This document shows positions 48,301 through 57,300 of a DNA stretch of 64,000 nt, one piece after another. Origin of the DNA: Muscardinus avellanarius (taxonomy: Eukaryota > Chordata > Mammalia > Rodentia > Gliridae); assembly GCA_963383645.1 (NCBI GenBank), contig OY726560.1, forward strand, positions 155,410,488 through 155,474,487. The letters run 5' to 3'. Both the position numbers and the translations under genes were made by a program. Under the pieces are notes generated by a model. That model saw only the letters and a list, made by a program, of their open reading frames with translations, made no database searches and had not been told where the DNA came from. Every line of letters begins with the position of its first letter. Within the stretch, counting starts at the first letter, position 1.

Positions 48301-51300
48301 ATAAAAAATAGGTCTGGGGGCGTAGCTTGGAGGCAGAATGCCCTGAAAGCACAACCTGCAGCTAGCATGGTGGCACACGGCTGTAATCCCGGTAGCTGGG
48401 ATTAGAGGCTGAGACAGGATGATGGCAGGACATAGCTCAGAGGTAGAATATCCCTGGGTTCAACCCGGTTTCCAAATAAAAATGTAAAAGTAGGTCTGGG
48501 AGTGTAGCCCAGAGGTAGAAGAACTTCTAGGAACCCCAGTACCACCAAAAAAAAAAAAAAAAAAAGAATATCCCTGGGTTCAAACCCCAGCACCAAAAAA
48601 AAAAACAAAAAACCCACAACCTACAACCAGGCACGGTGGTTCAGGTCTGTAATCCCAGTACATGGAAGGCTGAGACAGAGGATCACAGGGCTGAAATCAG
48701 CCTCAGCCTCAGCACTTTAGTGAGGCCCTCACCAACTTAATGAGACTTTGCTTCCAAGTAAAAAATAAAATAGGGCTGGGGGTACAGACCAGAGGTAGAA
48801 GGCTCCTGGGTTCTAGCCCTAGAACCACAAAAAACAAAACCCCAAAAAAACTCACAACCTACTCCCACCACACCAGCCATTCAGACTCACTCTTCAACCC
48901 CAAGCCACTGATACCTAATCTAAATTCAAGGAGCCAGCCGTGGTGGCGCACACTTGTAATCCCCACACTTGGGAGGCGGAGACAGGAGGATCACGGAGGC
49001 TCAAAGCCAGCCTCAGCTACTTAGTGAGGCTCTCAGCAACTTAGCGAGACCCTGTTTCCAAATAAAATTTAAAATAGGTCTGGGAGTGTAGCCCAGAGGT
49101 AGAAAGCCCTGGGTTTCATGCCCAGTACCACCAAAGAAAAAAAAAATAAATAAATAAATTCAAGGAACACACGTACCAAATATTTTCCCCAGAGCATTTG
49201 TTCCCTGATTTTTTTTTTTTTTTTTAATTGGTGGTACTGGGATTCCTGGAAACCCGTCTACCTCTGAGCTACACTCCCAGACCTATTTTTTTTTTTTTTT
49301 TGGAAACAGGGTCTCTTAAGCCAGTGCGGCTAGCTTCGAACCTGAATGATCCTCCTGTCTCCGCCTCCCAAGCTTGGGGATTACAAGCGGGCGCCACCAC
49401 GTCCGGGTCCCTAATTATTTTTATTTGTAACCTCAAGGACTAACATCCCTCCCCCCTTTTGTGTGTGTGTGGTACCGTAGATTGAGCATGGAGTCATTCT
49501 ACCTCTGAGCTGCACCCCCAGCCCTTTTTTATTGTGAAACAGGGACTCGTTAGGTTGCTGAGAGTCATCTTATGTTGTTGAGGCTGGCCTCAAACCTGTG
49601 ATCCTCTTGTCTCAGACTCGCTAGTACAGGGATTACAGACATGCACCTCAGCACCTGGCACGTACCTTTTTTTTTTTGGTACTGGGATAGAACCCTGGGG
49701 CACTGTACCTCCAACCTACATGCCCAGCCCTATTTCTTTTTTTTTTTTAAGGCATTTTATTTTATTTATTTTTTTTTTAATTTTTATTTTTTTGGTGGTA
49801 CTGGGGGTGGAACCCAGAGGCTTTCTACCTCCGGGACTCCCAGACCTATTTTTTACTTTATTTGTAAACAGGGTCTCACTAAGCTGCTGAGCGCCTCACT
49901 AAGTAGCTGAGGCTGGCTTCAAACCCGTGCGATCCTCCTGTCTCAGCCTCCCAAGCGCGGGGATTACACGCCCGGCTCCAGCCCTATTTCTTAGTCTTAT
50001 TTCTGAAACAGGGTCTCACTGAGTTGCAAAGGGCCTCACCACATAGCTGAGGCTGTCGGCGAACCGTGATCCTCCAGTCTCAGCCTCCCGAATGCTGGGG
50101 TTACAAGCGTGCGCCCACGCCCGGCACATCCCAGTTTTTGATGCCCACCTCCCAACCTTTAAGCTGCTTCGCTCTCTACTCTTCAGGTTTCTTTCCTTCT
50201 CTTTTCCTCAATTATTTCTCTATGAGACAGAGAACCCAGGATGACTCTAGTAACGAATTCTTACAAGTTCTTCCTTCCGTGCCTGTTTATTCTTATAGTG
50301 CAACTTATAAGAGTTATATATACATGTTTTACATTTCTAGGACAATCAGCTGGAGCCTCAAACTATACTCAACGTTTTTCACATTCAATTTCTGGCACCA
50401 ATGAAAATTAAGCAGACATTCCAAGAAAACAATAATGACCAAAAACCAGGGAGAAACTGACAAAGGAGACCCAAATAGAAGAATTACCAGACACTGAATT
50501 TAAAACAAATGAAATAAACAACAATGGCTAGATGGAGAACTGTGGAAAAGAACTAAAAACCTTAACAATGAACCAGACCAACAGAACTGAAACACAGTAA
50601 TTACGTTAAGAAACTCAAGGGTGGGCTCGATAGCAGATTAGACACTGCAAAATCATTTAAAAATATGAATTAAAGAAGAAAATATCCCTCCTAAACACAG
50701 AATGACAAAAGAGTGAAAAACTAAACCCAGAAAGAACCTAAAAGATCTAAAAGGGGGCAGAATACAACTTCTAACATAAGAACATATGTAATCTGAAAAA
50801 AAAGAAGAAACTTGAAAGAGACAGGAGAAAATGGCATATGGCTGGAAACTTCCAATCCTGACAAAGAGTCTCAAGCCAAGATTCAAGGAGCTCCATGGCC
50901 GGGCGTGGTGGCGCACGCTTGTAATCCGAGCATTCGGGAGGCTGAGGCCAGAACATCGCGGTTCGCGGACGGCCTCAGCTACTTAGTGAGGCCTCGTAAC
51001 TTTGTGTGACCCTGTTTCAATATAATAAAAATAGGGCAGGGGTGTAGCTTGAAGGTTGAATGCCCCTGGATTCCATCCCCAGACCCACAAAAAAAAAAAA
51101 AAAAAAGCACCATAAACTCAAAACAGAAAAGAAAAAAAAAAAAAAGAAAAGCATACACAGGTACGTCATACTAATTTTGATAAAAATAAAAAATAGAAAA
51201 ATCTTGCTGGGTGTGGTGGTGCACGCTTGTAATCCCAGCATTTGGGAGGCTGAGACCGGAGGATCACCGTTCGCAGACAGCCTCAGATACTTAGGCCCTC

Positions 51301-54300
51301 TGCAACTCAGTGAGACCTGGTTTCAAAATAAAGAATAAAAAATAGGGCAGGGGCTGTATCTCAGAGGTCAAATGTCCCTGGGTTCCATCCCCAGACCCAC
51401 ACACACACAAAAAAAAAATCTTAAAAGCAACCATAGCGTGGAGATGAGGAACCCAGGAGACAGTCACCTACAAAAAGACATCAGGAAGCCCAGCACAGTG
51501 GCACACTCCCAATAATTGGGAGGCTGAGACGCCAGGATCCTAGGTTTGAGGATAGCCTCAGAACTTAGTGAGACCCTGAGCAACTGAATAAAACTCTGTT
51601 TCCAAATAAAAAATAAAACAGGGCTGGGGGTGTAGCTTAGAGGTAGGATGTCCCCAGTTCAATCCCCAGCACCACAGAAAGAAAGGCATCAGGAGCCAAG
51701 GGTGTTGGCTCAGGCCTGTAATCCCAGTACTTGGGAGGCTAAGACAGGACTGCAGGTGCAAGCCTCAGAAAGTAGCAAAAAGCTGGGCCTGGTGGCGCAC
51801 ACTTGTAATCCCAGCATTCGGGAGGCTGAGACTGGAGGTTCGTGGTGTGCGGACAGCCTCAGCTACTTAGTGAGGCCCTTTGCAATTCAGTGAGACCCAG
51901 TTTTCAAAATAAAGAATAAAAAATCAGGTTGCGAGTATAGTTCAAAGGTAGAATGTCCCTGGGTTCCATCCACAGTAGCGCAAAAAATAAAATAAAAATT
52001 AAAAATGTAGGTAATCAATGAAAAGGTACTAAAAATAAGCCATGATCATGGGTGGATATTAACATAGCGAAAAAAGACAACCAAACTTACATGCCACACA
52101 ATGTAAATACACTACACGACCTACAAAGCCTACTCGCCCCCCATAAATTTTTTTTTTTTGGTGATACTGGGGATGGAACCCAGGGGCCTTCTACCTCTAG
52201 GCTATACTCCCAAACTTATTTTATATTTTATTTAGAAACAGGGTCTCACTAAGCTGCTGAGAGCCTCACTAAGTAGCTGAGGCTGGCTTCGAACCTGCGC
52301 GATCCTGTCTCAGCCTCCCAAGCACGGGGATTATAGGTGTGCGCCATCACGCCCGGCTCCCAAAAACAAATTGAATTGGTGGTCAGCAAACTTTTTCTAT
52401 AAACAAAGAACAAACATCTAAAGCTTCGCAGCCATACAGTCTGTTACACCTACTCAGTTCTGCGGTTGCAGCCGTACACTGATGTACGTGAACAGATGTG
52501 GCAGCATCCCAACAGATGTTTATGAAACAAGGCAAGGTTTGACACACATCCTGCAGTGTGCTGAGCCTTCTTTACATCTAACTTCCAGCACAGAGAATAC
52601 ATGTTAATGATCCAACGAAGACGCAATTAACATCCCCAGGACGGCGCGGCGCACGCCTGTGATCCCAGCACTCGGAGGCTGAGACCGGAGGATCGCGGTT
52701 CGCGGACAGCCTCAGCTACTCGGCGAGGCCCTCGGCCACTCAGTGAGACCCTGTTTCAAAATAAAGAATAAAAAATAGGGCTGGGGGTGTAGCTCAGGGG
52801 TAGAATGCCCTGGGTTTAATCCCCAGTATCGCAAAAAAAAAAAAAATTAAATAGCTGATTGAATATAATTACATATTTTCCCCACTGAGTTCTTTATAAT
52901 ATGTTCCATGTTTGAGAGGAAAAGCTGTAACATCCGATGGGTTCAATCCAGTACCACACACACAAAATAAACTATTTTAAGATACTTATTGACATATTTA
53001 AAAGGCTGAGACACTACCAACATGACTAAAGGCTTCATAGGCCACTCTACACTATATAATAACAGCTATGTTGTGCAAGCATATGACCTGAGGTACATTA
53101 AGGATCCATGCACAAGTAGTACGGTCTTGAGCACACAAACTGGATTCTTTTGGTGGTACTGGGGATGGAACCCTTCTACCTCCGGGCTACACTCCCAGAC
53201 CTATTTTATATTTTTATTTGGAAACAGGGTCTCTTAAGCCAGCAAGGCTGACTTCCAACCAGCACAATCTTCCAGTCTCTGCCTCCCAAGCGTGGGATTA
53301 CAAACTAGCACCACCACGCCCAGTGAAACTAGATTTTTTTTTTTTTTTTGGTGGTACTGGGGGTGGAACCCAGAGGCTTTCTACCTCCGGGCTATACTCC
53401 CAGACCTTTTTTATATTTTATTTGGAAACAGGGTCTCACTAGGTTGCTGAGAGCCTCACTAAGTAGCTGAGGCTGGCTTCGAACCCATGTGATCCTCCTG
53501 TCTCAGCCTCCCAAGCGCGGGGATTACAAGCGTGCGCCACCACACCTGGCTTGGATTCTTAAAATTAGATCAGAGCCAGGCGTGGTGGCGCACGCTTGTA
53601 ATCCCAGCATTTGGGAGGCTGAGACAGGAGGATCCCGGTTCATAGACAGTCTCAGCTACTTACTTAGGCCCTTTGCAACTCAGTGAGACCCTGTTTCAAA
53701 ATAAAGAATAAAAATAATAGGGCAAGGGTGTGGTTCAGAGATAGAATGCCCCTGGGTTCCATCCCCAGTACCTCAAAAAAAAAAAAAAGAAAAGAAAAGA
53801 AATACATCAGGAGTGAAATGTATGAACATAAATCACTATGGCTGATGAGGTATACACCCAGCTTTATGAGGTCATCCAAAGTACTGTGAAAACAACCTAA
53901 GTCTTTTTAGGAGACAGGTCAAAACCCACGATGGATCAGCTGTGTGCTCAAAAAGCAAGAGATCAGGAAATGTTATCTTTCACAAAAGTAAATGCACAAA
54001 AGGACATTTCTTAATTTATTGAGGAAGTTTTTTTATTATTTTTTGTTTGTTTTTAGTACTGGAGATTGAACCCAGGGGTACTCTACCTGCAAGCTAAAGC
54101 CCCAGCCCTATTTTTTTATTCTTTATTTTGAAACAGGGTCTCAGTGAGTTGCAAAGGGCCTAGCTAGCTGAGGCTGGCCATAAACCTGCCATCTTCCGTC
54201 TCAGCCTCCCAAGTACTGGGATTACAAGCATGCATCACTATGCCTGGCTTTTTCTGCTTCGTTGTGAAACGGTCTCACTAAATTGCAGAGGGCCTTACAA

Positions 54301-57300
54301 AGTACCTGGGGCTGGCCACTAACCACCAAGCCCAACTTTCCCTGTACCTTTATCTGGAGAGTGGTTTTGGTCTACCAACTTTGTGAGTAGACATTGTCCA
54401 TTTGAAAGTCTAGTTACTGTGTGGTTATTGCAATTACGCAATTTTGTTCTCATCACACCAATAATAATTACTTTCAAACTTCTATCATTTACCATTAAGT
54501 AAGCTGGCATACTTTAGTTATCACAGCTTTTTGCAATGGAACAATTTCACAGATTTCTTTCACTGTGTTGTAAAGAATACGATACAGAGAAGTGACATTC
54601 CCCTAACACCAAATCTCTGCAAGCCAGGGTTCTCCAAAGAAATCAGTATGCTGCGTATCTAGACATACGAGGGCATTCACTGAAGAAATGGCTCATACCA
54701 TCATGATGGCTGAGAAGTCTCGTGACAGGCTGTCTGCAAGTAGGGGGGTCGTCTGGGATGCCAGCAGTGTGGCTTACTACCTGGCTACAGGCCTCAGAAG
54801 TAGGAGTGTCAATAGGGTTAACTCTCAGACCAAGGCCAAAAAACTCCAGGGGCCAATGAGATATGTCCCGGAGTCCAAAGGCCAGGAGTTCTGATGTTCA
54901 AAACAACAGAAGAAAACTGTCCTACCTTTCAGAGAAAGACCAGTTCACCATTTTTTATTTATTTATTATTATTTGTGTGTGTGGTGCTGGGGTGGAACCC
55001 AGGGGCTTTCTACCCCGGAGCTACACTCCCAGACCTATTTTTCTACATTTTATTTGGAAACAGGGTCTCACTAAGTTGCTGACAACCTCACTAAGTAGCT
55101 GAGACTGGCTTCGAACCTGTGCGATCCTCCTGTCTCTGCCTCCCAAGCGTTGGGATTACAAGCGTGCGCCACCACGCCCGGCTCCAGTTCATCTTCTGTT
55201 TAGTTCTCTCGAGGCCCCCAGCCCACTGGACAGTGCCCACCCATACTGAGGAGGATCTTCCCTTTCTACTCAGACTCAGACATTAATCTCCTCTGAAAAC
55301 ATCCTCACAGACACATCCCCAAAATAACGCCTGAGTTTCTCAGTATTCATTCCAGCTAACAGAATGCAAGGGGCCACGCATACAACTAAAAATATACTAA
55401 CCTCTGTCTCAGAATTTGGCTTTTTTTTTTTCTTTTTTTCAGTTTTCAGGATTTGGGCTCCTATGATTTCAACATTCGATTGTGATTTGGGGAAACTTAG
55501 ACTTCAAGACTTGGGTCTTTGGGATTTCAACATTGCAGATTATGGCATGTAGGACTGTCTTTCAGGATCACCACAGGCATTATTCATTTAGTGCTGTCTC
55601 AAACTCCACGCAGCTTCCCTCTGTATCCTCTGACTTCTTAAGGTAGTGATATGACTCCTCTACTACTTTATATGTACGTATACATACATTTAGACAGTTG
55701 AAATCCCCAATTGAAAGACTTTTTTAAAATTTCATTTCCAACTTGGCTAAAACACATAAATACTAAAAGTACCAACAAGTTCAACCAGGAAAACACCATT
55801 TCCGGTTCCAATATCGAGCACTGCCGAGTCCAGTGGGATGTGGCATCTCTGCATCCACCTTATAAGTCTATTCATACTCTCTTCTCCAAACCTGTTAGAA
55901 ACAGACACAGTTACAAATAACAGATACAGAGCAAGAGTTACAATTAAAGTTCATTACAGTTGTTTACACTATGTGCTCAAGTCTTCTTTTGACAGTGAGG
56001 AGTAACATTGGACTAATTCAACTTTTTCTCAATTGTTATTTAGGAGAAAACACCTCCAAAAATAGAACAAAATAGGATGTTCAGTGTATTATTTTTAGTA
56101 TTTCTCTACATCAGCATTAACACTTGAAAATATCCAACTACTACTGTCTTGGACATGTAGATAGCTCAAAACTGTACTGCTTACTGAAAAATGACAACTA
56201 TAGAATGAAAGTAATTTCCTAATATTCTGATCAATCTAAAACTGGGTTATTATAAGAAAAGAAAAAGCCGGGCGTGGTGGCACATGCTTGTAATCCCCAC
56301 GCTTGGGAAGCTGAGACAGGAGGATGGCACAGGTTCAAAGCCAGCCTCAGCTACTTGAGGCTCTCAGCAACTTAGTGAGACCCTGTTTCCAAATAAAGTA
56401 TAAAATAGGGCTGGGAATATAGCCTGGAGGTAGAAAAGCCCCTGGCTTCTACCCTCAGTACCACCCAATAAAAAAGAAGAAGAAGAAATAGCCAGGCATG
56501 GTGGTGCCCGCCTATAATCCCAGTACTTGGGAGGCTGAGACAAGAGGAGCACAGTTTGCAGCAGCCTCAGAAACTTCGTGAAGCCCTCAGCAGTTTAGTG
56601 AGAGCCTGCCTCAAAATAAAAAGTAAGAGCCGGGCGTGGTGGCGCACACTTGTAAGCCCTGCGCTTGGGAGGCAGAGACAGGAGGATCGCGCAGGTTCGA
56701 AGCCAGCCACACGCGCTGGCTTAGGAGACCCTGTTTCCAAATTAAAAAAAAAAAAAAAAAGTAAAAAATAGGTCTGTGAGTGTAGCCCAGAAGTAGAAGG
56801 GTTTCCAGGAACCCCAGTACCACCAAAATAAATAAATAAATAAATAAATAATAAAATAGAGCTGGGGAGTTTATCTCAGAGATGGAATCACACACACACA
56901 GACACCTACACACACGTTTTAAATCTACCCACTTAAGCCAGACTCAACCCAAGATCCCAAGAGTGTTTCTTCAGTATAAAGACACACATATATACGCATA
57001 CAATTTCCGAATCCTAGCTAATTTTTTTATAACTCACCAGACTTCTCCTGTATCTCCATATTCTTGGAAAGCCTGCAGTTCCCGCTCATAGACAGCATCC
57101 CAACTACATAAACAACAAAACGCAAAGCAAAATTCTAGCATTAAACTGTGCTGTGCATTAAATGTAGGTCTCCAAAACATTACAGAGCTACTACGACAAG
57201 TTTAAAACATTATTAGTGAGCCAGGCATCATGGTGCACACTTATAGTCCCAGGATTTGGGAGGCTGAGACAGGAGGATCGCAGTTCACAGACAGCCTCAG

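Larger units (their letters stand above)
50401..51470 (+). mobile_element. L1 fragment (ORF1 region), interrupted by two SINEs
   Basis: 50401-50896 matches text I recall from the ORF1 region of old L1 elements: ATAGCAGATTAGACACTGC, then CAAGATTCAAGGAGCTCC. It resumes at about 51112-51205 and again at 51411-51470 (AAAATCTTAAAAGCAACC). The three pieces are collinear and lack open frames. SINEs occupy the two gaps. Subfamily not assigned. Confidence 0.62.
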
